Under the pieces are notes generated by a model that was given only the letters and a program-made list of their open reading frames with translations, searched no databases and was not told the DNA's origin. Shown here in pieces: positions 1 to 5,304 of a DNA stretch of 8,795 nt. Positions within the stretch are counted from its first letter, which is position 1; each line of letters opens with the position of its first letter. Source of the stretch: JANNOG01 sp050329835 (GTDB lineage: Bacteria; Actinomycetota; Actinomycetes; Actinomycetales; JBBAYJ01); the NCBI GenBank assembly GCA_050329835.1, contig JBHJOJ010000200.1:1-8795 (forward strand), in the 5' to 3' direction. Made by a program: the position numbers and the translations under genes.

Positions 1-103
1 GCGCGGCCAGCGCCTCGCAGTCCCTTCGCTGGCGGGCCACCCCGAGGCCGTCCTTCTCGCTGTCACGGGAGATGCGAACGTAGATCGCCGCGCGGGAGGT
101 CAC
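1..103 (-). CDS. Serine recombinase/integrase, N-terminal fragment (runs off left edge)
   Basis: The minus strand from a GTG at 101-103 reads M-T-S-R-A-A-I-Y-V-R-I-S-R-D-S-E-K and continues with G-L-G-V-A-R-Q-R-R-D-C-E. This is the opening of a resolvase/invertase-type catalytic domain. Y-V-R-I-S is the first beta strand with the nucleophilic serine (residue 12), and the Q-R-x-x-C/x-E helix follows. The start is well fixed because an in-frame TAG lies four codons upstream; the ribosome site is weak. Only 34 residues are visible, so large phage/ICE-type integrase versus small resolvase cannot be told from length. The position, with the start codon 8 bp from the arm of a disrupted cpaF attachment site, favours an integrase of an integrative element extending leftwards. 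Large serine integrases cut attP and attB with a 2-bp overlap. Confidence 0.85.
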   Translation of the reverse strand, partial: MTSRAAIYVRISRDSEKDGLGVARQRRDCEALAA

Positions 104-111
104 TTCGTCAG

Positions 112-162
112 GCTACCCCCAACCAACCTATCCGGGCTCGTTGATCCAGATCTCCTCGACCT
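112..162. other. Putative attachment-site junction, copy A (element arm / cpaF)
   Basis: Without gaps, this segment aligns to 2051-2101 at an offset of 1939. Bases 135-162 are identical (28 bp) and encode the cpaF residues around E-E-I-W-I-N-E. The similarity goes on left of the point where the cpaF reading is lost (about 128-131), through a shared GCTACCCCC at 112-120, and stops before the recombinase start. A shared non-cpaF arm joined to a shared cpaF part is what two integrase-made junctions at one site would leave. The exact crossover dinucleotide cannot be fixed from this window. Confidence 0.6.
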
Positions 163-400
163 CGGGGTCGTCGAGGTAGGGCTGCAGCGGGCCGAACCCG
201 ACGACGGCGTCCAGCACCCGCTTGACGAGCACGCCGCGGTCGCCCACCGGCGGCAGCGGGCTGCGCATCGCCCGGTCGTCGTACTCGGTGACCGTCGACT
301 CGACGAGCCGGCGGGCGGCGCCCGGGTCCCCCACGGGATCGAGCCGGCCGCGCCGGATGACCTCGCGCACCTCGTCGGTGACCAGAGCCAGCGCGTCCAC
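128..400 (-). pseudogene. cpaF: cpaF/tadA secretion ATPase, 5' fragment cut by integration (copy A)
   Basis: A 90-codon frame from a GTG at 398-400, with a purine-rich ribosome site (GGGGGTGAGG) just upstream. It opens M-D-A-L-A-L-V-T-D-E-V and contains the actinobacterial CpaF/TadA N-domain motifs V-L-D-A-V-V-G-F-G-P-L-Q (about 62-73) and D-D-P-E-V-E-E-I-W-I-N-E-P-G (about 77-90). A TAG follows at once. Full CpaF proteins continue here with R-V-F-V-type sequence and the Walker-containing ATPase domain, usually to 400 residues or more. CpaF powers assembly of Tad/Flp-type pili at the inner membrane. The reading frame and start signals are undamaged, so this copy was probably functional until the left-hand element entered it. 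The rest of the gene should lie beyond that element. The truncated product lacks any ATPase core. Confidence 0.8.
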
Positions 401-733
401 GGTCCCTCACCCCCTCTCACGTGCCGACGCGCAGACACGCTAGGGGCGCGGGAGGGTCCCGGTCAGGAGCCGTCCGGCCCCTGTGGACGGCCCAGACGGG
501 CGTCCACACAGGGGCCGAGCGCGCTACCCGGCGAGGTCTACCGGCGCCATGTCGACAGGTGGCCGACGCCCGGCAACCCGCCGGTACGACCAAGGCAGGA
601 CCGACAACACGACCAACGACGACGGTGAGTCCAGGCCCAGCCGGGCTCGTCCAGCCTCTCGGTCAGCCCGTCAGTAGCAGGGCTGCTCGTGCCCCCGGGG
701 GAGGTGGACGTCAGCCGATGGGGCCGCCGCCCG
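401..733. other. Gene-poor stretch upstream of cpaF copy A
   Basis: No convincing gene is seen on either strand; open frames here have unnatural R/P/A/G-rich composition. It holds the cpaF ribosome site (about 404-416), presumably the cpaF promoter, and inverted repeat IR1 (476-516). From about 455 to 545 it matches the sequence flanking copy B (about 2191-2278). After that the similarity stops. The right part (546-733) has no recognisable content and would be the left interior of the proposed older element. Confidence 0.5.
476..516. repeat. Dispersed inverted repeat, copy 1 (IR1)
   Basis: The left arm GGCCCCTGTGGACG (476-489), an 11-nt loop (490-500) and the right arm (501-516) form a stem with a 2-nt insertion (CA) in the right arm. 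It belongs to the same family as 2214-2248 and 5225-5255. Unlike those, it does not closely follow a visible stop codon but lies upstream of cpaF copy A. It matches IR2 because both belong to the duplicated cpaF upstream region. Confidence 0.75.
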
Positions 734-937
734 TCAGGCCAGCGCGAAGTAGCGCGAGTGCGAGCGACGCAGGGCGTCCTTGGACGAAGCGTTGATCACT
801 ACGACCTCACAGTCGGGATCGTTGCGGTGCGCTCGCTCCTCCGCGAAGCGTGCCCTCATGGCCCCCTCAGGCGTGTCGAAGGGCTGCAGCCGACTGAGAT
901 GACCCTTAGAGCGCTTGTAAACGATCAAGAAGTGCAT
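734..937 (-). CDS. Small conserved-type hypothetical protein (67 aa)
   Basis: It starts at ATG 935-937 behind a strong ribosome site (GAGGAAGG, about 9 nt away). The protein opens M-H-F-L-I-V-Y-K-R-S-K-G and ends A-L-R-R-S-H-S-R-Y-F-A-L-A. From memory this resembles a family of small actinobacterial hypothetical proteins with an M-H-F-L-I-V-Y opening, a middle rich in E and R, an E-V-V-V strand and a final H-x-R-Y-F. I know no function for it. The alternating beta/alpha pattern suggests a small ferredoxin-like fold. It lies 47 bp downstream of the RelA/SpoT gene on the same strand, so the two are probably co-transcribed. As partner of that gene it could be an antitoxin or an accessory protein; this is context only, with no antitoxin motif recognised. 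Confidence 0.75.
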   Translation of the reverse strand: MHFLIVYKRSKGHLSRLQPFDTPEGAMRARFAEERAHRNDPDCEVVVINASSKDALRRSHSRYFALA

Positions 938-984
938 GTCGCGCCCTTCCTCATGACGTCACGGTACCGGGGCTGTCTAGCGGA

Positions 985-1887
985 CTACCCTGGGGATGTC
1001 GACACATCCCCCGAACGGCTTGACATGGCACGGATCGCGGCCGTGCCCTGGTCCAGCGGCTCAGTCATACCTTGCAGCTCCAGCTCCAGCTCGCGCAGAG
1101 CTCCCTGCAGCCGCGGGACGAGCCGGTCAATCGGCACCTCCGAGACGGCGCTTGCGTCTGGCTCCGGCCGTCCCGCTGTGGCGAGCCCGCTCGCCACAGC
1201 GTCGGCGACGAAGTCGACGTCAGCTACCAGCGCGGTATTCCTCCGCAGGTTGTTCCAGTCCTGCTCCAGCGTCGCGATCCGCTGGCTGAGCTTCCGCATG
1301 GCCGCGACGATGCCCCCGACCATGTCGCGGTTCGCCTGTAGATCGTCCGGCATCGGCGCGTCTGGGTACCGGATCCAACGACCGAGGACGTCGCCGATGG
1401 CCTCGTACAGGTTGGCCCACGAGTGCTGAAGGTGCGTGCGCACCTGCACCTCGCAGGGCAGGGCGTCGATGCGGACGATCACGTGAAGGGCCCGGTAGCC
1501 CATCGTCGGGTCAGGCCGCCGGTCCTTGAGCTTGGGGTCGTCGGGGAAGAGCTCGCAGATCCGCGCCGCCACGCGGTCCTGCTCATCGAGGCACATGGCG
1601 CCGTCGAGGCGCACCCCGGCCAGATCATGGATGCGGCCCAGCTGGAACCGCTCTTCCCTTTGGATCTTGTCCAGTATCGTCCCTCGAGACTTGGTTCGGG
1701 ACGTGACGTTCAGGTCGGCGTCCCGCCCGAGCGCAGCGCCCCAATCGACCCCGCGCAGGCGCTGCCACACTGCCTCGCGCACCCGGTCGTAGACGAGCAG
1801 GGCCGCCTCCAGAGCGTCCTCGTCTGCGTCGGTTGCCTGGCCGTACGCGACGCGCTCGCCGATGCGCGTGAGCATCGTCTTCGACAT
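985..1887 (-). CDS. RelA/SpoT-domain nucleotide pyrophosphokinase (alarmone synthetase or ToxSAS-like)
   Basis: 300 aa from ATG 1885-1887, stop TAG at 985-987. The synthetase core is clear: S-R-T-K-S-R (63-68, the R-x-K substrate motif), H-D-L-A-G-V-R-L (87-94), G-Y-R-A-L-H (130-135) and C-E-V-Q-V-R-T (145-151), followed by W-A-N-L-Y-E. No HD hydrolase, TGS or ACT domain is present, so it is a stand-alone synthetase. Known relatives transfer pyrophosphate from ATP to GDP/GTP, or, in toxic ToxSAS forms, make (pp)pApp or modify tRNA 3' ends. The C-terminal third is helical with a short E-L-E-L-E-L-Q stretch. The start is uncertain: no clear ribosome site precedes this ATG, ATG 1873-1875 is an alternative, and the frame stays open to a TTG at 1965. 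Its codon usage is less G/C-extreme than that of the flanking chromosomal genes, which fits acquired cargo. Confidence 0.85.
   Translation of the reverse strand: MSKTMLTRIGERVAYGQATDADEDALEAALLVYDRVREAVWQRLRGVDWGAALGRDADLNVTSRTKSRGTILDKIQREERFQLGRIHDLAGVRLDGAMCLDEQDRVAARICELFPDDPKLKDRRPDPTMGYRALHVIVRIDALPCEVQVRTHLQHSWANLYEAIGDVLGRWIRYPDAPMPDDLQANRDMVGGIVAAMRKLSQRIATLEQDWNNLRRNTALVADVDFVADAVASGLATAGRPEPDASAVSEVPIDRLVPRLQGALRELELELQGMTEPLDQGTAAIRAMSSRSGDVSTSPG
992..1011. other. Hairpin over the end of the RelA/SpoT gene
   Basis: An 8-bp perfect stem, GGGGATGT/ACATCCCC, with a 4-nt loop lies in the last codons just before the TAG at 985-987. It sits 55 bp before the start of the next gene, so it could partly terminate transcription or stabilise one mRNA end. 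The loop is short and no U-run follows, so this is only a suggestion. Confidence 0.35.
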
Positions 1888-2050
1888 CGGAAGGACAAGC
1901 ACGATCGACGACCGTACCGTGGCCGTGTCGCGCTCAAAGTCAAGTGCGACCACTGGTCCCGGCAACGAGAGAGCTCATGCGTCGCCCGGTCCGGCGGCGC
2001 TGCGAACGGCTCCGCCGCTCTCGCGCCGACCGGCTTGACCGCCCTCTAGA
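1888..2050. other. Region upstream of the RelA/SpoT gene
   Basis: It presumably holds the promoter of the minus-strand RelA/SpoT gene. The RelA/SpoT frame is open back to a TTG at 1963-1965, so part may be coding. The last 85 bp (1966-2050) correspond in position to the place where the left element has its integrase start. I could not find a recombinase-like N-terminus here in any minus-strand frame. Confidence 0.4.
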
Positions 2051-2101
2051 GCTACCCCCGGTCAACCAATCCCGGCTCGTTGATCCAGATCTCCTCGACC
2101 T
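2051..2101. other. Putative attachment-site junction, copy B
   Basis: Second copy of the junction seen at 112-162. It has AGCTACCCCC against GGCTACCCCC in the arm, then 6 of 10 matching bases, then a near-perfect run with 28 identical bases (2074-2101). The non-cpaF arm is present here too, so this is a junction and not merely a duplicated gene end. Confidence 0.55.
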
Positions 2102-2190
2102 GGGGGCGTCGAGGTGGGGCCGCAGCGGGCCGAAGTCGACGACGGCGTCCAGCACTCCGCTTGACCAGCGTCTCCCGGTCTCCCACCGAC
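2052..2190 (-). pseudogene. cpaF: Decayed cpaF/tadA 5' fragment (copy B)
   Basis: The minus strand encodes, in broken frames, L-V-K-R, then V-L-D-A-V-V-D-F-G-P-L-R-P-H-L-D, then V-E-E-I-W-I-N-E-P-G. It ends L-V-D-R-G and TAG at 2052-2054. Relative to copy A there is one extra base near 2156 and one missing base near 2102-2106, each shifting the frame. At 2190 the homology jumps straight to the sequence upstream of the gene, so about 207 bp (A positions about 250-456) with the start codon and about the first 50 codons are deleted. It lies between the junction arm and IR2, next to the lipoprotein gene. This is probably the native chromosomal context of cpaF, displaced by an insertion and no longer under selection. 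Confidence 0.75.
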
Positions 2191-2213
2191 GACCCGGGTC
2201 AGGAGCCGACCGG

Positions 2214-2248
2214 CCCCTGTGGACGGCCCGGACGGTCGTCCACAGGGG
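2214..2248. terminator. Dispersed inverted repeat, copy 2 (IR2), likely terminator
   Basis: A perfect 12-bp stem, CCCCTGTGGACG (2214-2225) and CGTCCACAGGGG (2237-2248), with an 11-nt loop. It begins 25 bp after the stop of the minus-strand lipoprotein gene, where a terminator is expected. There is no U-run, which is common for actinobacterial terminators. The arms also resemble actinobacterial DnaA boxes: TCGTCCACA against TTGTCCACA. Confidence 0.65.
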
Positions 2249-2272
2249 TCCGGACGGGCTGCCCGGAGGGGG

Positions 2273-3490
2273 CTACTGGGCGGACTCCACCAGCGTCACC
2301 TCGGCGACCCGGTCGTCCCCGGCGCGCGGTGTACCCCGCGAGGTGTTGTTCGTGAGGACCCACAGCGTCCCCTCGGCGGTCACGGCCACGTCCCGCAGCC
2401 TGCCCAGCTCGTCGACGAGGTAGGCCTCGGGCGTGCCCAGCGGGCCGGCGGCGTCCCCGGTGAGCGGGACCCGCCACAGCCGCTGGCCGCGCAGGGCGGC
2501 GACGTACACGGCGTCGCCGGCGACGGCCAGCCCGCTGGGCGAGGCCTCCTCGGGCGCCCAGACCGCGGCCGGCGCGGCGAACTCCCCGCCCCCGTCGCCG
2601 GGGCCCTCGACCTCCGGCCAGCCGTAGTTGGCGCCGGGCTCGATGACGTTGAGCTCGTCCCAGGTGTCCTGGCCGAACTCCGACGCCACCATGGTCCCGT
2701 CGGCCGTCCACCCGAGCCCCTGGACGTTGCGGTGCCCCAGGCTCCACACCGGCGACCCGGGGAACGGGTTGCCGGGCGCGGGCTCGCCGTCCAGGGTGAT
2801 CCGGAGGATCTTGCCGGCCAGCGAGTCGGGGTCCTGGGACGCGCCGGTGTCCTGGGCGTCGCCGGTGCCCGCGTACAGGTACCCGTCCGGACCGACGGCG
2901 ATCCGGCCGCCGTTGTGGGTGTCCGCGGTGGGGATCCCGGACAGCAGAACCCGCGGGTCGGCCAGCGTCCCGGCCGCCGGGTCGTACTCGTAGCGGACGA
3001 TGCGGTTGTCGGAGTCCGTGGAGTGGTAGAGCAGCACGTCGCCGTCGGGGGCGGTCGCGATGCCGAGGAGGCCGCCCTCGCCGGCGGCCCGCAGGTCGGG
3101 GACGGCGTCGCCGCCTCCGGGGAAGGTGAGGGGCTCGGCGGCGTCCTGGGCGACGCGCAGCACGCGGCCGGTCTCGCGCTCGGTCACCAGGGCCGCGCCG
3201 TCCGGCAGCAGCGCGAGCCCCCACGGCACGTCGAGGTCGGTGAGCACCGTGTCGACCTCGCCGGGGACGCCGGTCACGGCGCCCGGTGCGGGAGCGGACG
3301 GGTCGGCCGGAGCGCTGAGGCTGGGATCGAGGGTGGGGTCGGCGGACGTCCCGGCGGTCGTGGGCGCGGATGCGCCGGACGACGGCGCCGAGGGCGAGGG
3401 GACCGGCTGGCACGCGGCCAGCAGCAGCGCGGCACCGGCGAGGACGAGGATGGCGGCGGGTGTGGTCGAAGGGGCACCGGTCGGGGCCAT
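2273..3490 (-). CDS. PQQ-dependent sugar dehydrogenase-family lipoprotein (glucose/sorbosone dehydrogenase fold)
   Basis: 405 aa. The N-terminus has a hydrophobic stretch ending in the lipobox L-L-A-A-C (Cys27), so the mature protein should be lipid-anchored outside the membrane. A low-complexity S/P/A/T linker (about 28-77) leads to a six-bladed beta-propeller (about 78-405). Family motifs are V-P-W-G-L (88-92), E-G-G-L-L-G-I-A (138-145), H-N-G-G-R-I (192-197), with the family's conserved His, then S-L-G-H-R-N-V-Q-G-L and N-Y-G-W-P-E. The family includes soluble PQQ glucose dehydrogenase and aldose/sorbosone dehydrogenases; the true substrate here is unknown. The start is uncertain: from ATG 3490 the signal has no basic residue, while a GTG at 3515-3517 would add two arginines (G-R-P-G-R-V) as signal peptides need. 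It lies 104 bp downstream of the SDR gene on the same strand and may be co-transcribed with it. Confidence 0.85.
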   Translation of the reverse strand: MAPTGAPSTTPAAILVLAGAALLLAACQPVPSPSAPSSGASAPTTAGTSADPTLDPSLSAPADPSAPAPGAVTGVPGEVDTVLTDLDVPWGLALLPDGAALVTERETGRVLRVAQDAAEPLTFPGGGDAVPDLRAAGEGGLLGIATAPDGDVLLYHSTDSDNRIVRYEYDPAAGTLADPRVLLSGIPTADTHNGGRIAVGPDGYLYAGTGDAQDTGASQDPDSLAGKILRITLDGEPAPGNPFPGSPVWSLGHRNVQGLGWTADGTMVASEFGQDTWDELNVIEPGANYGWPEVEGPGDGGGEFAAPAAVWAPEEASPSGLAVAGDAVYVAALRGQRLWRVPLTGDAAGPLGTPEAYLVDELGRLRDVAVTAEGTLWVLTNNTSRGTPRAGDDRVAEVTLVESAQ

Positions 3491-3551
3491 GAGAGGCACA
3501 CGCCCCGGCCGGCCCACGGGTTGCAGGCTACCGGGGGGAACGGCCGCGACA

Positions 3552-3571
3552 CCGGCCCGCCCGGGGGCCGG
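3552..3571. terminator. GC-rich stem-loop after the SDR gene
   Basis: CCGGCCC (3552-3558), a 6-nt loop and GGGCCGG (3565-3571) lie 24 nt past the SDR stop codon on its strand. It could end the SDR transcript, or reduce read-through into the lipoprotein gene. In DNA this GC-rich, 7-bp stems arise easily by chance. Confidence 0.35.
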
Positions 3572-3594
3572 CGCGAGGCCCGCCCGAACGGCCG

Positions 3595-4575
3595 TCACGG
3601 CGCCGGGTCGCGTCCCGGCGCGGCGAGCGCCCGGTCCACCAGCGCGTCGCCGGCCTCCTGCAGTCGCCGCTCCCGCGACTCGTCGAACGCGGCCGCGGCC
3701 GGATCGGTCACCCGGTCGATCTCGACGTAGGCGCCGTCGCGCAGCCCGGCCCACCGGGGGGAGACGGCGAGGTCGGCGAGGGCGCGCCCGGAGCGGCGCG
3801 GGCTCGACACCCCGGGCAGCACCCGCATCGCCTTCATCACGGTGTTCCAGACCAGCCGCACTCCCGGTCCCGCGGTCCGCACGAGCCCGGTGCCGGGCAT
3901 CAGGCCGGGGTCGAACACCGAGACCGCCGCCCGCCCGCCGAGGCGCCGCTGCAGCTGGTGCGCGTGGTAGAGGGTCGCGAGCTTGGTCGTCGCGTAGGCG
4001 CGGCGGGCGGGGGTCAGGGCATCGCCGGGACGGTCGGGGTCGAGTCGCCCGGGGGTGGCGAGCACCTCCGGGTCCTCCCACTGGGGGTCCGGGACCCCGA
4101 GGCGGTTCTGGAAGGCGCCGCCCCGGTGGGTGCCGGAACCGACGAGCACCACCCGCGCCCCGTCGCGGAGGAGGTCGTCCAGCTCCCGCAGCAGGAGGAC
4201 GTGCGCCAGGTGACCGACGGCGAAGGTCGTCTCGTACCCGTCGGCGGTGGCGCTGTGGATGTCCGTGGTCTGCAGCGCCGCGTTGGCCACGACCGCCCGC
4301 AGCGGCCGGACCGCACCCGAGGTCACCGCCTCGCGCACCTGGGCGGCCGCGGCGGCGACCGAGGCCAGCGAGCCGAGCTCGACGGGCACGCCGACGACCG
4401 TGGCACCGGCGGCCAGGGCCTCGGCGACCACGCCGTCGAGGCCCTGGCCCCGTCCGAGCAGCACGAGGTCGGGCCGTTCCCCGGCGGGGCGGCCGGCGAG
4501 GGCGAGGGCGGTCTCGCGCCCGAGCCCGCGGGTGGGGCCGGTGAGGACGACCGACCCGATGTCAGCAACTGTCAT
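3595..4575 (-). CDS. Short-chain dehydrogenase/reductase (SDR) oxidoreductase
   Basis: 326 aa from ATG 4573-4575. It has the Rossmann NAD(P)-binding motif T-G-P-T-R-G-L-G (12-19), V-A-N-A-A (96-100, the N-A-G equivalent), S147 in V-G-S-G-T, and the catalytic pair Y194-x-x-x-K198 (Y-A-T-T-K). The region between S147 and Y194 is longer than in classical SDRs and the chain is about 70 residues longer, as in the retinol-dehydrogenase / protochlorophyllide-reductase-like branch. It is a cytoplasmic NAD(P)H-linked oxidoreductase; the substrate cannot be told. A GTG at 4606-4608 would give 11 more residues, but that extension is encoded by operator sequence, so the ATG is preferred. It is divergent from the TetR gene and probably its regulatory target. 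Confidence 0.88.
   Translation of the reverse strand: MTVADIGSVVLTGPTRGLGRETALALAGRPAGERPDLVLLGRGQGLDGVVAEALAAGATVVGVPVELGSLASVAAAAAQVREAVTSGAVRPLRAVVANAALQTTDIHSATADGYETTFAVGHLAHVLLLRELDDLLRDGARVVLVGSGTHRGGAFQNRLGVPDPQWEDPEVLATPGRLDPDRPGDALTPARRAYATTKLATLYHAHQLQRRLGGRAAVSVFDPGLMPGTGLVRTAGPGVRLVWNTVMKAMRVLPGVSSPRRSGRALADLAVSPRWAGLRDGAYVEIDRVTDPAAAAFDESRERRLQEAGDALVDRALAAPGRDPAP
4559..4575. promoter_or_regulatory. Operator-like palindrome O2 over the SDR start codon
   Basis: ATGTCAG-CAA-CTGTCAT is a 7+3+7 palindrome with one mismatched pair, the same design as O1. It covers the SDR ATG (4573-4575). Its centre (4567) is 33 bp from the O1 centre (4600), about three helical turns, so two repressor dimers would bind the same DNA face. 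Bases 4560-4571 and 4596-4607 also form a perfect 12-bp inverted repeat across the pair. Confidence 0.6.
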
Positions 4576-4591
4576 GTGGTCATAGTGGTTC

Positions 4592-4608
4592 GTGTCAGTT
4601 GCTGACAC
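4592..4608. promoter_or_regulatory. Operator-like palindrome O1 between the SDR and TetR genes
   Basis: GTGTCAG-TTG-CTGACAC is a perfect 7+3+7 palindrome in the middle of the divergent intergenic region, where both promoters must lie. Size and symmetry suit a TetR-family dimer. Self-regulation by the adjacent TetR protein and control of the SDR gene is the simple reading; it was not tested. Confidence 0.7.
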
Positions 4609-4629
4609 AAGCTCGATCGTTCCCTGGCG

Positions 4630-4635
4630 TACCCT
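4630..4635 (+). promoter_or_regulatory. Possible -10 element of the tetR gene
   Basis: TACCCT fits the actinobacterial TAnnnT pattern and ends 7 nt before the ATG at 4643. Transcription would then start at or next to the A of the start codon, giving a leaderless mRNA. That agrees with the lack of a ribosome site before this ATG. No good -35 is seen at the proper distance. Confidence 0.4.
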
Positions 4636-4642
4636 GGCCGGG

Positions 4643-5203
4643 ATGGACGCCCGGCACCGGATGACGCGCGCGGCCCTCGACCTCTTCGCCGAGCAGGGCT
4701 ACCAGGCGACGACGGTCGACGAGATCGCCGCGCGCGCCGGGGTGACCCAGCGGACGTTCTTCCGCCACTTCGGCGACAAGGGCGAGGTGCTCTTCGACGA
4801 GGACGACGGTCTGCTCGCCGTGATCCTGGGCGCCGTGGCGGCGGCCCCCCGCGACGAGCCGATCATCGCGACCGTCCGGCGCGGGCTGCTCGCCCTCGCG
4901 GGGCACCTGGACCCGGCGCGGGAGGAGCTGCGCCGGCGGGCGGCCGTGATCGCCGCCGAGGACCGGCTCCGGGAGCGGGAGCTGCTCAAGCTGGACCGGT
5001 GGCAGCGGCGCCTGCACGCGCTCCTGCGCGAGCGCGGCGTCGGTGAGCCGGACGCCTCGCTGGCGGTCGGTCTGGGGGCCGCCTGCTTCGACGCCGCCTA
5101 CCGGTCGTGGCTGGCGGACCGCGCCCGGGCCGGCCTGCCCCGACGGGTCGGGCGCGCCCTCGACCGGGCGGCGGCACTGGCCGGCCACACCGCCACCACC
5201 TGA
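4643..5203 (+). CDS. TetR/AcrR-family transcriptional regulator
   Basis: 186 aa, a usual length for the family. Residues about 5-50 form the DNA-binding helix-turn-helix: L-F-A-E-Q-G-Y-Q-A-T-T-V-D-E-I-A, A-R-A-G-V-T-Q-R-T-F-F-R-H-F and G-D-K-G-E-V-L. The C-terminal part is helical and Arg/Ala-rich, as in ligand-binding/dimer domains; the ligand is unknown. The ATG at 4643 was chosen because the frame upstream (GTG near 4592) reads through operator O1 and adds a non-family leader. The divergent layout with the SDR gene and the two palindromes between them point to a repressor of itself and the SDR gene, relieved by the SDR substrate or a related small molecule. Inverted repeat IR3 follows 22 bp after the stop. 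Confidence 0.9.
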   Translation: MDARHRMTRAALDLFAEQGYQATTVDEIAARAGVTQRTFFRHFGDKGEVLFDEDDGLLAVILGAVAAAPRDEPIIATVRRGLLALAGHLDPAREELRRRAAVIAAEDRLRERELLKLDRWQRRLHALLRERGVGEPDASLAVGLGAACFDAAYRSWLADRARAGLPRRVGRALDRAAALAGHTATT

Positions 5204-5224
5204 CCCGGGCCGGGACATCCGGGA

Positions 5225-5255
5225 CCTGTGGACGGTGGGCACGGTCGTCCACAGG
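5225..5255. terminator. Dispersed inverted repeat, copy 3 (IR3), likely tetR terminator
   Basis: A perfect 10-bp stem, CCTGTGGACG (5225-5234) and CGTCCACAGG (5246-5255), with an 11-nt loop, 22 bp after the TetR stop and about 50 bp before the FHA/FtsK start. It shares arms, loop length and the loop end ACGG with IR1 and IR2. It would separate the tetR transcript from the downstream gene. Confidence 0.65.
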
Positions 5256-5304
5256 CGGCGGTCCGTCGGCCCCCACCGGGGCCCTCGTGCGCCACGGTGT
5301 CCGC

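Noticed and set aside
421..795. Plus-strand frame of 124 codons in the gene-poor stretch
   Set aside because: Composition is T/R/P/A-rich and it crosses IR1 and the end of the 67-aa gene; no ribosome site or family resemblance.
1075..1100. Short tandem CAGCTC-like repeat
   Set aside because: It encodes the E-L-E-L-E-L stretch of the RelA/SpoT protein's C-terminal helix; three to four imperfect units are explained by coding.
1423..2049. A 208-codon plus-strand frame opposite the RelA/SpoT gene
   Set aside because: No motif of its own, and the opposite strand has all RelA/SpoT synthetase motifs.
1966..2050. Possible remnant of an integrase N-terminus beside junction B
   Set aside because: No minus-strand frame gives a Y-x-R-x-S recombinase motif; similarity to the left element stops at GCTACCCCC.
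3491..4081. Upstream extension of the lipoprotein frame to 602 codons
   Set aside because: The added part overlaps the SDR gene in another frame and is low-complexity; the lipobox near codon 27 of the short form marks the true N-terminal region.
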